A DNA stretch of 64,000 bases from DATBJJ01 sp036556425 (GCA_036556425.1 DATBJJ010000111.1:6047-70046), one strand, 5' to 3'. Counted from the stretch's first letter, positions 9,344 through 18,399 are shown. Translations and numbers: made by a program. Notes: a model not told the origin generated them from the sequence alone.

Positions 9344-9508
9344 CTACGCCGACTTGGCGGCGGCCGCCTTCCGGGCCATTTCCTGCTGGCCCCGAAGGAT
9401 GCTGCACCAGTCCTTATGGTCGGCGATGGGCATTCCACACTCGATGCACACCCGGATGCGCTGCTTCGGCGCAGTTTTCTTCGAAAACAGTTTCGTTAGA
9501 ATAGTCAT
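9344..9508 (-). CDS. 54-residue zinc-ribbon-like protein
   Basis: A short frame on the minus strand encodes a basic 54-residue protein with a CIEC pair (residues 21-24) and a third Cys in HKDWC (H31, C35), so a Cys3His or similar zinc site is plausible. The ends are rich in Lys and Ala, as in small RNA- or ribosome-associated proteins. The ATG is preceded by GGTGA at a good Shine-Dalgarno distance. It lies alone between the NTT-HEAT gene and the nuclease gene, convergent with the former. I do not recognise the family. The composition and ribosome site make it more likely real than chance, but it is too short for certainty. Confidence 0.6.
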   Translation of the reverse strand: MTILTKLFSKKTAPKQRIRVCIECGMPIADHKDWCSILRGQQEMARKAAAAKSA

Positions 9509-9646
9509 CGCATCACCGCGAAAGTAAAGGACCCCACCCCCTGGAGGACCCGCTCCGGGGCAACTAGTGGTATGAGACGGAGAAACCCGCCCGGAGGTTT
9601 GCAGGACCTTGGCGGAGGATGAGAAAGGGGGTACCTTGCAGACCTC
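9509..9646. other. intergenic region upstream of the nuclease gene
   Basis: This 138-bp stretch separates two divergent genes. Two short inverted repeats can be seen on the + strand: CCCCTGGAG with CTCCGGGG at about 9538-9560 (one bulge), and AAACC with GGTTT at about 9583-9600. They could be leader hairpins of the downstream nuclease mRNA, but neither matches a riboswitch class I can name. AGGGGG at about 9625-9631 is rather far from the ATG at 9647 for a standard ribosome site. Confidence 0.3.
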
Positions 9647-10603
9647 ATGAAGAAGCTGAGCCGACCGTCCATCCTCGCCGCCACAGCCGCCGCGCTGTTA
9701 CTGGTCTTCGGACCGCAGGTCCGTGCATTCGGCGAAGAAGGCCATCGCGTCGTGGGCCTCCTCGCGGAAATGCACCTGAAGGGCCTGCGGGGTCTCACCG
9801 AGGCCCGGAAGATCCTCCGGCCGCAAGAAACGCTGGCGGACGCGGCCGTGTGGCCCGACACGATCAAGTCGGCGACGTACGAGGATGGCGATACGAATCT
9901 CTTCAGGCTCGCGCATCCGGCGCACGACACGTATCACTACACGAACATCGCGTTCCAGGTGCCGCGCTACGATCGCTCGCTGCCTGGCGCGCGATCGACC
10001 GACATCGTGCAGACGATGCGGGAATGCGTGAAGGTCCTGCGCGGCACGTCGCGGACGTTCACGCCGCGGGAAGCGCTGCGCATGCTCGCGCATCTCGTCG
10101 GCGACCTGCATCAGCCGCTGCACGTCGGCAACGCGTTCGTCAGCGCGTCGGGCGACCTTCGCTTCGTCCTGCCCGACGGTCCGACCGGATGGCGAACGAC
10201 GATCGGCGGCAACGCGCTCGTCTACGGCCCTCAGGATCGATTCAACCTCCACTCGTACTGGGATTCGCACATCGTCAACCTCGCGATGAGAACCGACGAC
10301 GTGCCGGCGTTCGCGTCGAGGTTGAAGACGGAGATTCCGCCGGCGGCGGACTGGAAAGATACCGGCGATCCCGACGCATGGCCCGAGCGATGGGTCAACG
10401 AGATCCTCGTCCACACCAAAGAGGCGCACCGGGACATCAGGCTGGCGATGTATCTCGGCCCGGACGAGACCGGGCGCACGCCGCACCGCTGGCGAATCGA
10501 GCAGCCCGCGGGTTACGACGATCGCTCGCGCGATCGCGTCCGCATTCAGCTCGCCAAGGCGGGGTACCGCCTGTCGGCGCTCCTCACGGCGATCTGGCCG
10601 TAG
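9647..10603 (+). CDS. secreted S1/P1-type nuclease
   Basis: A 318-residue exported protein of the phospholipase C/P1 nuclease superfamily, which cleaves single-stranded nucleic acids with a tri-zinc centre. A Sec signal peptide (KK, then AATAAALLLVFG) ends at VRA around residue 27. Zinc-binding motifs follow: FGEEGH at the mature N-terminus, HLVGDLHQPLHVG near residue 150 and HSYWDSHIV near residue 205. In S1/P1 enzymes the mature protein begins with Trp, whose main-chain atoms bind zinc; here the corresponding residue is Phe, which should be tolerated because side-chain chemistry is not used. The gene stands alone on the + strand before padR. The likely role is extracellular or periplasmic nucleic acid scavenging. 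Confidence 0.85.
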   Translation: MKKLSRPSILAATAAALLLVFGPQVRAFGEEGHRVVGLLAEMHLKGLRGLTEARKILRPQETLADAAVWPDTIKSATYEDGDTNLFRLAHPAHDTYHYTNIAFQVPRYDRSLPGARSTDIVQTMRECVKVLRGTSRTFTPREALRMLAHLVGDLHQPLHVGNAFVSASGDLRFVLPDGPTGWRTTIGGNALVYGPQDRFNLHSYWDSHIVNLAMRTDDVPAFASRLKTEIPPAADWKDTGDPDAWPERWVNEILVHTKEAHRDIRLAMYLGPDETGRTPHRWRIEQPAGYDDRSRDRVRIQLAKAGYRLSALLTAIWP

Positions 10604-10630
10604 CCAACCATTTCGAAATCGATCTCGTCA

Positions 10631-10659
10631 TATACTAAGCCTCGCTACATATAGGGAGG
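10631..10659 (+). promoter_or_regulatory. promoter/ribosome site of padR-ADOP unit
   Basis: TATACT at 10631-10636 is a near-consensus -10 hexamer; no good -35 is visible. It is followed by CTACATATAGGGAGG, which contains a second AT-rich box and the Shine-Dalgarno GGGAGG at 10654-10659, 10 nt before the ATG. The paired TATA boxes with a GC-rich centre resemble an imperfect palindrome and could be the PadR autoregulatory operator; this last point is inference. Confidence 0.45.
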
Positions 10660-10669
10660 CTTTCGGTCC

Positions 10670-11002
10670 ATGTTCAGCTCAGAGCTCAAGAAGGGCAGCA
10701 CCGAGATGCTCGTCCTGTCGCTCCTCGAATCGCGGGCGCGCCACGGGTACGAGATCGGCAAGCTGATCGAATCGCGATCGGGCGGACGGCTCAAATTCGC
10801 GCTGCCGACGCTCTACCCAACCCTGCTTCGACTGGAGAACCGCGGATGGATCAAGGGCCGCTGGGTCGAGAAGGCCGGCGAGCGCGAGCGCTGCTTCTAC
10901 CGCCTCACGAAGGAGGGCCGGCGCGTCCTCGCCGAGCAGCGGCGGACCTGGAAGGCGTACGTCGCCGCGGTCAACGAGGTCATGGGCACGAACGGTGCGT
11001 GA
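10670..11002 (+). CDS. PadR-family transcriptional repressor
   Basis: A 110-residue winged-helix regulator of the short PadR class. Typical PadR features are present: an opening with KKGSTEMLVLSLLE, the helix-turn-helix region ARHGYEIGKLIE, the recognition segment ALPTLYPTLLRLENRGWI, and the wing YRLTKEGRRVLAE, followed by a C-terminal dimerisation helix. PadR proteins bind palindromic operators and release them on small-molecule or stress signals. The next gene, a duplicated ABC-type permease, starts 8 nt inside this one (GTG 10995), so the repressor and its presumed target are translationally coupled. This pairing is characteristic of Acidobacteria. Confidence 0.93.
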   Translation: MFSSELKKGSTEMLVLSLLESRARHGYEIGKLIESRSGGRLKFALPTLYPTLLRLENRGWIKGRWVEKAGERERCFYRLTKEGRRVLAEQRRTWKAYVAAVNEVMGTNGA

Positions 11003-13715
11003 TTGGACGGCCTTCGTTCGCGCGCGCTTGAAGCTTCCCGATCTCACGCCCGAGCGGGAATCGCGGATCGTGCGCGAGCTGGCGGCGCAGCTCGAAGACT
11101 TCTATCGGGAGGCCGCGGCCCGCGGGGCAGACGACGCGGCGGCTGACGCGTATGCGTGCGCGCAGATCCGCGATTGGGAACGGATGGCGCAAGACGTGTG
11201 GCTGGCCGATCGCCGCCACGCAAAGGCCGCATTCGATCGGGCGATCGAGCCCAGACTCGAGCGCTTGACATCATCGCAGACAGGTCCGATGCACACACAA
11301 CGTGGAGGAGCACTCGTGTTCTCGAACTTCATCCGAGACGTGCGATACGCGGTCCGCCAATTGGCGCGGACGCCCGGCTTCACCCTCGTCGCCGTGCTGA
11401 CGCTCGGTCTGGGCATCGGCGCGACGAGCGCGATCTTCACCGTCGTCAACGGCGTGCTGCTGCGTCCGCTGCCGTACCCCAATCCCGACTCGCTCGTCCG
11501 CGTGCACGAGATCCTTCAGAAGTTCGGCCGCTTCGCCGTCGCACCGGCGAACTTCTTCGATTGGCGGCAGCAGAACACGGTTTTCGAGCGCATCGCCGCG
11601 TTCAACTCGACGGGCGCGACGCTGAACGCCAACGACGGACCGCAGCGCATCAACGGCGGCCTCGTGTCGTGGGACACGTTCGAGCTGCTCGGCGTGTCGC
11701 CGGCCCTCGGCCGATCGTTCCGCGCCGAGGAAGACGCGCCGGGGAAGGACAGCGTGATCGTGCTGAGCCACGGGATGTGGCAGCGGCGCTTCGACGGCGA
11801 TCCCAACGTCCTCGGCCGGAGCATCACGCTCAACGGCGCGCCCGTGACGGTGATCGGCGTGATGCCGGCGGGCTTCGCGTTCGTGGGCGAGTCGGAGTTC
11901 TGGCGTCCGCTGGCAATCAATCCCGCGAAAGCGTCGCGCGGCGCGCACTTCCTGGCCGTCATCGCCAGGCTCAAGCCCGGCGTGACCAAGCAGCAGGCGC
12001 ACGCCGAGATGCGCACGATCGCGGAGCGCCTGGGCGTGCAGTATCCGGCGACGAGCGCGAACGAGACGGCCGAGGTGATCGGCCTGCACGACAACGTCGT
12101 GGAGAACGTGCGGCCCGCGCTCCTGACGCTGTTGGCCGCGGTCGGCGTCGTGATCCTGATCGCGTGCGCGAACGTCGCGAACCTTCTGCTCGTCCGCGCG
12201 TCGGTCCGCGGCAAGGAGATCGCGATCCGGAGCGCGCTCGGCGCGGGACGCCGGCGGCTGGTGATGCAGATGCTCACCGAAAGCCTCATCCTCGCCGGAG
12301 GCGGCGGCGCGATCGGCCTGCTCATCGCGTACTGGACGATCCGCCCGATTCAAACGCTGAGCGCCGGCAGCATTCCCCGCGCCGCCGGCATTTCCATCGA
12401 CCTGAACGTTCTCGCGTTCGCCGTTCTCGTCTCGATTCTCACGGGACTCTTCTTCGGCCTCGCGCCCGCGTGGCAAGCGTCGCGCGCCACGATTGGATCG
12501 GTGCTCAAGGAAGGCGGACGCGCCTCCACGTCGGCGAGCGGCCGCTGGGTCAGGAACGGACTGCTCGTGGCGGAAGTCGCGATGTCGATCGTGCTGCTCG
12601 TCGGAGCGGCGCTGCTCCTCCGCAGCTTCTATCGCCTCGTCAACGTCGATCCCGGATTCAAGCCGGAGAACGTGCTGTCGTTTCGCGTGGCGCTGCCGAA
12701 CTCGCAATACCCGGAAGATCACCAGCGCATCGCGTTCTTCAACAGGTTGATCGAACGGCTCGAGGCGCTCCCCGACGTCGTGGCCGCCGGCACCACTCAG
12801 GCGATGCCGATGATCGGCGACTACATCCTCTCGTTCACGATTCAGGGACGCCCGACGCCAAAGCCGAACGAAGAACCCTCGGCGAACTATCGATCGATCG
12901 CGCCGCACTTCTTCCACGCGATGGGCATTCCACTGCTGCGAGGCCGGCCGTTCACGGCGCAGGATGGCGAGACGTCGCCGATGGTCGCGATCGTCGATCA
13001 GGCCTTCGTCGATCGCCACTTCCCGACCGAGGATCCGATCGGGCAGGGCATAAACATCGGCAACGGCACGGACGGCTTCTACCAAATCGTCGGCGTCGTC
13101 GGCGCCATCCGTCAGGCCAGCCTCGAAGAGAAACCCGTCCCCACCATGTACGTGCCGTATCCGCAGGGTGTGTTCAGCGCGATGACGGTCGTGGCGAGAA
13201 CGAAGGGCGATCCCTCAGGGCTCGCGGCCGCCGCGCGGCAAACGGTCCGCGACATCGACAACGCGCTTCCCGCATTCGCGATGAGGCCACTCGCGACGGT
13301 GGTCAGCGATTCGGTCGCGCAGCGGCGGTTCTCGATGCTGCTGCTCGTCGCGTTCGCCGGCATCGCGTTGTTCCTCGCGGCCGTCGGACTCTACGGCGTC
13401 GTCGCGTATACGGTCAGCCAGCGGACGCAGGAGATCGGTCTCCGTATGGCGATTGGCGCGCAGCGAGGCCACGTGCTGCGCCTCGTCGTCGGCGGCGGGA
13501 TGAAGCTCGCGATGATAGGCGTGGCGATTGGCATCGCGGCCGCGCTCGGCCTTGCGAACGTCGTCGCGGCGATGCTGTTCCAGGTGACGCCGTTCGATCC
13601 GGCGAGCTATTCGGCGACGGCGACGGTGCTGCTCGCCGTCGCGGCGCTCGCCTGCTACGTGCCCGCGCGCCGCGCGATGCGCGTCGACCCGATCGTCGCG
13701 CTGCGCGAGGAATAG
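10995..13715 (+). CDS. ADOP-type duplicated ABC transporter permease (MacB/FtsX-like)
   Basis: A 906-residue membrane protein. After a soluble prefix (residues 1 to about 105, rich in charged helices) come two tandem MacB_PCD/FtsX units. The first begins with RDVRYAVRQLARTPGFTLVAV and has its FtsX core around LTLLAAVGVVILIACANVANLLLVRAS. The second begins around WVRNGLLVAEVAMSIVLLVGAALLLRS and ends with LLVAFAGIALFLAAVGLYGVVAY. This is the acidobacterial duplicated orphan permease layout: two permease repeats on one chain and no adjacent ATPase gene. Relatives of MacB transduce ATPase motion across the membrane for efflux or signalling, but the substrate here is unknown. GTG start overlapping padR. 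Confidence 0.92.
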   Translation: MRDWTAFVRARLKLPDLTPERESRIVRELAAQLEDFYREAAARGADDAAADAYACAQIRDWERMAQDVWLADRRHAKAAFDRAIEPRLERLTSSQTGPMHTQRGGALVFSNFIRDVRYAVRQLARTPGFTLVAVLTLGLGIGATSAIFTVVNGVLLRPLPYPNPDSLVRVHEILQKFGRFAVAPANFFDWRQQNTVFERIAAFNSTGATLNANDGPQRINGGLVSWDTFELLGVSPALGRSFRAEEDAPGKDSVIVLSHGMWQRRFDGDPNVLGRSITLNGAPVTVIGVMPAGFAFVGESEFWRPLAINPAKASRGAHFLAVIARLKPGVTKQQAHAEMRTIAERLGVQYPATSANETAEVIGLHDNVVENVRPALLTLLAAVGVVILIACANVANLLLVRASVRGKEIAIRSALGAGRRRLVMQMLTESLILAGGGGAIGLLIAYWTIRPIQTLSAGSIPRAAGISIDLNVLAFAVLVSILTGLFFGLAPAWQASRATIGSVLKEGGRASTSASGRWVRNGLLVAEVAMSIVLLVGAALLLRSFYRLVNVDPGFKPENVLSFRVALPNSQYPEDHQRIAFFNRLIERLEALPDVVAAGTTQAMPMIGDYILSFTIQGRPTPKPNEEPSANYRSIAPHFFHAMGIPLLRGRPFTAQDGETSPMVAIVDQAFVDRHFPTEDPIGQGINIGNGTDGFYQIVGVVGAIRQASLEEKPVPTMYVPYPQGVFSAMTVVARTKGDPSGLAAAARQTVRDIDNALPAFAMRPLATVVSDSVAQRRFSMLLLVAFAGIALFLAAVGLYGVVAYTVSQRTQEIGLRMAIGAQRGHVLRLVVGGGMKLAMIGVAIGIAAALGLANVVAAMLFQVTPFDPASYSATATVLLAVAALACYVPARRAMRVDPIVALREE

Positions 13716-13766
13716 CCGCCCGCCCGGCTGGCACGCGCCGTGAATCGATCCACCTCGGAGGGCGAG

Positions 13767-14396
13767 GTGGCAAAGCGACGCGCGTCAAAGAAGAAATCGG
13801 TTCCCACAAAGCGGCGTCGATCGAAAACTACCTCGACCGTTCGGAAGCCATCGACGCTGGCGAGCACCGCTGTCGTGCTCAAAGGGGCCGTCGCCGGCGC
13901 GGTCGCAACCGTTTCGGACAAACTTCCCTGGTTCTCCACCGCGCCGGACGCGATCACGCTGCTCGAAGCCGATCACCGCGAGCTGGAAACGCTGCTGAAG
14001 GAAGGCGAAGAAACGACGGAGCGCGCGGTCAAGGGAAGGACGGACCTGCTTCGGACGCTGACGACGGCGCTCAACATCCACGAAATGCTGGAAGAACGCG
14101 TCCTCTATCCGGCGCTCGAGAAGTACCACGAGACCAAAGCGATCGTGTTAGAGGGATTCGAAGAGCATCACGTGGCGGATGTCATTCTCAAGGAGCTGCA
14201 CGCCCTGCGGCGCAGCCACCAGCAATGGGGCGCCAAGTTCAAGGTGCTCAAGGAGAACATCGAGCATCACATCAAGGAAGAGGAGCGCGTGATGTTTCGA
14301 TCGGCGCGCGCCGTGATGGATCGCGATGCGCTGCGGCAGCTCGGCGCGAAGATGGCGGCCATGAAGGCGAGGGCCGAGAACAGCCAGCGGCACTGA
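13767..14396 (+). CDS. hemerythrin HHE-domain protein with basic N-terminal tail
   Basis: A 209-residue protein with a Lys/Arg/Ser-rich N-terminal tail (about 35 residues, including KRRASKKKSVPTKRR), a short hydrophobic stretch, and then a hemerythrin-like four-helix bundle. The di-iron ligands appear in order: LLEADHRELE, NIHEMLEERVLYP, FEEHHVADVIL and EHHIKEEERVMF. Such proteins bind oxygen or sense oxidative/nitrosative stress, or store iron. The start is set at GTG 13767 because GGAGGG at 13757-13762 sits at ideal distance; the frame is open further up to a GTG at 13740, but that has no ribosome site. The histone-like tail could bind nucleic acid, which is inference. The gene follows the ADOP gene by about 50 bp and may be a separate unit. 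Confidence 0.85.
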   Translation: MAKRRASKKKSVPTKRRRSKTTSTVRKPSTLASTAVVLKGAVAGAVATVSDKLPWFSTAPDAITLLEADHRELETLLKEGEETTERAVKGRTDLLRTLTTALNIHEMLEERVLYPALEKYHETKAIVLEGFEEHHVADVILKELHALRRSHQQWGAKFKVLKENIEHHIKEEERVMFRSARAVMDRDALRQLGAKMAAMKARAENSQRH

Positions 14397-15505
14397 CGGC
14401 CCTGCTTCATTGCGTCGATCATGGTCCCCGCGCCCTTGGGGTGAGCGACGATCCTCACCTCGCGGCGCTCGACAGGTGTTGCGCCGTCCCACCGCACGAA
14501 CACGAGATCGTACCTGCCCACGAAGCCCACGCCTGGGGCCCACGTGAAGAGACCAGCCTCGGGATCACTCGACGCCGTGATCGCGCTGACGCCCTTCGAT
14601 ACCGTAAAGAAGCGGCCGCCAATTCCTTGCGTCGCTCCCGCGCCATAGGTCGACCCACACGATCGTGTGCGTGCGGGAGCGTTGTGTCGATCGCTTTGAA
14701 TCCGATCGCGCCGTTCGTGTTGTTGAACCCTGGAAACAGCGCCGCAATATCGGACTGGAAATGATTGTATGAGACGGGTCCGAGCGAAATGCCGTCTACC
14801 ATGACGGTGATCGTGGAGCCGTCGGTCGGAATCGTCGAACGGTAATGTCGTCGTCGCGTTCGCGCACGTCATCGTAGGAGCGCCGAGAAGAGTCACCGCG
14901 CCTTCGCGATCCTCCGCGTAGATATGCAAGACGTAGGTGCCGTTGCCCGACTCGGCAGCATGTTGGTCAGCACCATGAACCCCCATCCGCCGAGCGTATT
15001 GGCCGAATACGCCGGGAATGCCGCCGCTACATCGGGCCGTGCGCCTTCGATCGAGACCGCAAACCCGATGAACACGTCTGCCGCGCCGCCGCAGTTTGGA
15101 GGGAGGCGCCGACTGGCAGCCGGCAGATCGCGACGCGCGAAATGCCGATGTCGTCGAGCGCCCCAGCCCGTGACCGGGATCGCCCCGCTCACGCCCGTCT
15201 GGCTGTCCGTCGGCGGATCGACGTTTCCGAACGGCGCCGCGGACGTACCGCTCTGGAAAACTGTGAGCGCCACGGCGATCGGTCCGGGATTGTTCGCCGA
15301 GCCGGCAAGGGTGAACGTGATCGAGCCGGCAAAAGGACCTGAGAGGTTGCGCGCCATCAGCGGCACCCATTGCTCGTATCCAGCCGTCGAATCCGATCCG
15401 CTGTTCGCCAACCTCCGGACGACGCCCCGGTTCGGCGAGATTCGTGCGGCCGGCCTCGCGCGTCAGAGAAGCTTTCTCGCGCAACGCTGCCCGCCGCCAC
15501 AATAA
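14397..15505 (-). pseudogene. decayed duplicate of the C-terminal half of the secreted propeller/BACON protein
   Basis: No intact gene lies here, but minus-strand translation in changing frames matches the C-terminal half of the neighbouring secreted protein (15512-18325). Recognisable pieces in order are ANNPGPIAVAL with DVFIGFAVSIEGARPDVAAA (15411 to about 14950), EDREGAVTLLGAPTMTCANA (about 14930-14840), PTDGSTITVMVDGISLGPVS through GFNNTNGAIGF (about 14840-14690), and FTVSKGVSAITASS joined to DPEAGLFTWAPGVGFVG (about 14640-14430). At least three frameshifts are needed. About 30 codons are missing after TLPF, and about 76 codons are missing in frame between TASS and DPEAG. The original stop has been lost as well. 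Tandem duplication followed by decay is the simplest reading. Confidence 0.8.
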
Positions 15506-15511
15506 AGTCCC

Positions 15512-18325
15512 TCAGCGCCCCATGCCCTTCGGGTGTACGGCGATGCGCACTTCGCGTCGCTCGATCGGCGTCGCGCCGTCCCAGCGCACGAAGACGAGGT
15601 CGTAGTTGCCGACGAACCCGACGCCGGGCGTCCACGTGAACGCGCCGGTCGCCGGATCGAGCTGCGAACCGATGGGCAGCGGCGACAGCTCGGAGCCGAC
15701 ACGCACGTAGCCCGTCAGCGACGTGCCGGCTCGCTCGCCCAATGCGAGCTCGAAGCGATCGATCTCTTCGCCGCGAAGCGTGATGCGACGGACGGGCGTC
15801 GATCGGTACGCATCGAACGGTGCGTCCAGATCGAACCCCCGCCGACCCCACACGACGTCGTCCGCGGCCGGCAGCGACGCGACGAGTGACGGACTGGGCA
15901 CCGGCACGGCGCCTGCGGTCGCGCTCGAGGCCGTGACCGCGCCGACGCCATTCGATACCGTGAAGAACCTGCTGCCGATGCCTTGCGTCGTCCCGGCATT
16001 GTCGGTCACGACCCAGACGATCGTGTGGGTCCCGTTCGCGAGAAGCGTCGTGTCGATCACTCTGAATCCAATCGCGCCGTTCGTGTTGCTGAAGCCGGGG
16101 AACAGCGACGCGATGTCGGATCGGAAGTGGTTGTACGAGACGGACCCGAGCGAAATGCCGTCGACCATCACGGTGATCGTCGACCCATCAGTGGGAATCG
16201 TTTTCGGCATCGGCGTCAACGCCCAACCGAAATTGATGTACCCGGCGCCGCTCGCGACGCCGCCTTGCTCGGGCGTATCGATCGCGCCGAACGGCAGCGT
16301 GGCCGTCGCGTTCGCGCACGTCATCGTTCGCGTGCCGAGCTGCGTCCACGCACCCTCGCGATCTTGCGCGTGGATGACGAACACGTACGTGCCGTTCCCC
16401 TGGCTCGGCAGCATGTTCGTCAGCACCATGAATCCCCATCCGCCCGACGTATTTCTCGGGTAGGTCGGGAATGCCGCCGCGACGTCGGGCCGCGCGCCGT
16501 CGATCATCACGGCAAACCCGATGAACACGTGCGGCGCGCCACCGCAGTTCGGATTGGGCGGCGCCACTTCGGCGCCGAACGGAAAGCGGCAGACGGCGAC
16601 GCGCTGTATCTCGATGTCGTCGAGCGCCCAGCCCGTGAACGGCACGGCGCCCGTGACGCCGGTGCGATTGTCGATTGGCGTGTCGACGTGACCGAACGGA
16701 CCAACGGACGTGCCGTTCTGGAGCACGTTGAGCGCGACGTTGATCGGTCCGGGATTATTGGCAGCGCCGGTGAACGTGAATGTCACCGTGCCGGTCACGA
16801 CGCCGGAGATGGCGGCCGTCGATAGAACCGATACGGAGAGCGTCGCCGAGCCGCTGCCCGACGCCGGGCTGATCTGCAGCCAGGGCTGATTGGACGAGGC
16901 TGTCCAGCTGACTGCGCCGGCGCCGGTCTGCGCCAGACGAACGGTCTGCGTGGACGTTTGAAACAAGAATGACGCGCCGTTCGTCACGGCGCCGAACCGC
17001 AGCGACGTCTTGTCCAGCGACATCGTCGCTGTCGGACCTCCGCCGCCCGACAGCGTTCGAACGAAGACGTCGGACTCGCCGTTCGTGTCGCCGTCGACGA
17101 GGTTCGTTGCGAACGACGAAAAGACCGCGACCGTCCCGTCACCGTTCAACCTCACGAAATCCGCGAACCCATCGGCCTGCTGTCCATTCGTATGCACGTT
17201 GACGCGCTGCACGGTTGAAAGCTGCCGGTCGAACACGAAAACATCCAAGTCTCCGTTCGTGTCGCCGGGAACATGGTTCGAAAAGCGCGACGTGAATCCT
17301 ATGAACCGCCCGTTTCCGCTGATCCCGGGATTGTCCGGGCGTTGATTGATTGGCGTCCCGGGCGGCACGACGACGGCCGCCGCCGTGGTGGCGGTGCCCC
17401 GATCGTGCACAAAAACACCTGTGCCTCCACCAGGCTCGAGGTTTGTCGCCAACGAGACGAACGTGATGAACACGCCGTCCGCGCTCACGCTCGCGGAGAA
17501 GCTGCCGGCATTCGCCTGTATGCCGGCAGGGCCGACGCTGACGCGCGTGGTCGTTCCCGCCTGCGTGTCACGGACAAAGATGTCGGAAGCTGCATTAGTG
17601 TCGCCGGCCACGAGGTTGGTCGCCGTGCTGGAAAAGATGACGAACCTGCCATCTCCACTGATGGCCGGCGCGGACGAAGCGCCGCCCGTTGCCTGCGCCC
17701 CTCCTGTCGCGACGTTCACACGCGTCGTCGTCCCCGTCTGACGATCGTGCAGGAACACGTCCTGGAGGCCATTCGTATCCCCGGCGACGAGATTGGTCGC
17801 TCCCGAGAAGAAAGCGACGAAGCGGCCGTCCGCGCTGATGACGGGAACGTTGCTGAAGCCGCCGGTGGCCTGAATACCACCGGTCGCAACGCTCACGCGC
17901 GTCGTCGTGCTGGTCTGTCGATCGCGAACGAAGACGTCCGTTGCTCCGTTCGTGTCGCCGGCGACGAGATTCGTGGCGGCGGATACGAAAGCGACATAGC
18001 GGCCGTCAGCGCTGATGGCATAGTCCCCGGTGCCGTTGTTGCCCTGAACACCGCCTGTGCCGACGCTCACGCGCTCGGTCGTCCCCGTTTGTCGGTCGTG
18101 AACGAAGACGTCATCTTCGTCGTTGGTGTCGCCGGCGACGAGATTGGTTGCAGAAGATCCGAAGACGACATACCGACCGTCGGGAGTCAAGAGACCGTAG
18201 ACGCTCGAAAGGTCTGCCTGCGCTCCTCCCGTCGCAACGCTCACGCGTGTAGTCGTCTGCGCTTCGCTCCAGCTGGCCGCGCAGACGACGATAGCGATCG
18301 CCCAAACGTAGTGCCTTGGGTTCAT
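15512..18325 (-). CDS. secreted PD40/TolB-type propeller protein with BACON and C-terminal Ig-like modules
   Basis: A 937-residue exported protein with signal peptide MNPRHYVWAIAIVVCAASWS. Residues about 25-440 contain some seven propeller blades of a degenerate repeat (SADGRYVAFVS, NLVAGDTNG, DVFVRDRQTGTTTRVSV), each about 55 residues. A BACON-like module follows (TASSNQPWLQISPASGSG, about 490-540). Next comes a region shared with acidobacterial exoproteins (TGVTGAVPFTGWALDDIEI, CGGAPHVFIGFAV, DREGAWTQLGTRTMTC), and a terminal module with FTWTPGVGFVGNYDLVFV ends the protein. No catalytic site is visible; a binding or adhesion role is plausible. The start is ATG 18325 because GGAGGAG lies 6 nt upstream; the frame continues up to 18361 without a ribosome site. 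It lies 74 nt downstream of the kinase gene, same strand. Confidence 0.82.
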   Translation of the reverse strand: MNPRHYVWAIAIVVCAASWSEAQTTTRVSVATGGAQADLSSVYGLLTPDGRYVVFGSSATNLVAGDTNDEDDVFVHDRQTGTTERVSVGTGGVQGNNGTGDYAISADGRYVAFVSAATNLVAGDTNGATDVFVRDRQTSTTTRVSVATGGIQATGGFSNVPVISADGRFVAFFSGATNLVAGDTNGLQDVFLHDRQTGTTTRVNVATGGAQATGGASSAPAISGDGRFVIFSSTATNLVAGDTNAASDIFVRDTQAGTTTRVSVGPAGIQANAGSFSASVSADGVFITFVSLATNLEPGGGTGVFVHDRGTATTAAAVVVPPGTPINQRPDNPGISGNGRFIGFTSRFSNHVPGDTNGDLDVFVFDRQLSTVQRVNVHTNGQQADGFADFVRLNGDGTVAVFSSFATNLVDGDTNGESDVFVRTLSGGGGPTATMSLDKTSLRFGAVTNGASFLFQTSTQTVRLAQTGAGAVSWTASSNQPWLQISPASGSGSATLSVSVLSTAAISGVVTGTVTFTFTGAANNPGPINVALNVLQNGTSVGPFGHVDTPIDNRTGVTGAVPFTGWALDDIEIQRVAVCRFPFGAEVAPPNPNCGGAPHVFIGFAVMIDGARPDVAAAFPTYPRNTSGGWGFMVLTNMLPSQGNGTYVFVIHAQDREGAWTQLGTRTMTCANATATLPFGAIDTPEQGGVASGAGYINFGWALTPMPKTIPTDGSTITVMVDGISLGSVSYNHFRSDIASLFPGFSNTNGAIGFRVIDTTLLANGTHTIVWVVTDNAGTTQGIGSRFFTVSNGVGAVTASSATAGAVPVPSPSLVASLPAADDVVWGRRGFDLDAPFDAYRSTPVRRITLRGEEIDRFELALGERAGTSLTGYVRVGSELSPLPIGSQLDPATGAFTWTPGVGFVGNYDLVFVRWDGATPIERREVRIAVHPKGMGR

Positions 18326-18399
18326 GATGGGCTCCTCCGAGTCCGCTGAGGGATGCGACAAAACCGGCGGGGAGGGACCAGGTGCGCCGTTGGCGGCGG

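Noticed and set aside
9509..9646. Riboswitch before the nuclease gene
   Set aside because: Only two weak hairpins are present and no conserved core of a known class could be matched.
11156..14764. Open frame of about 1200 codons across the ADOP and hemerythrin genes
   Set aside because: It is a frame shadow of two real genes on the same strand; the product is Arg-rich with no recognisable motif.
14455..14802. Separate small genes in the 14.4-15.5 kb region
   Set aside because: Each piece matches a different segment of the neighbouring secreted protein in order; together they are one frameshifted pseudogene.
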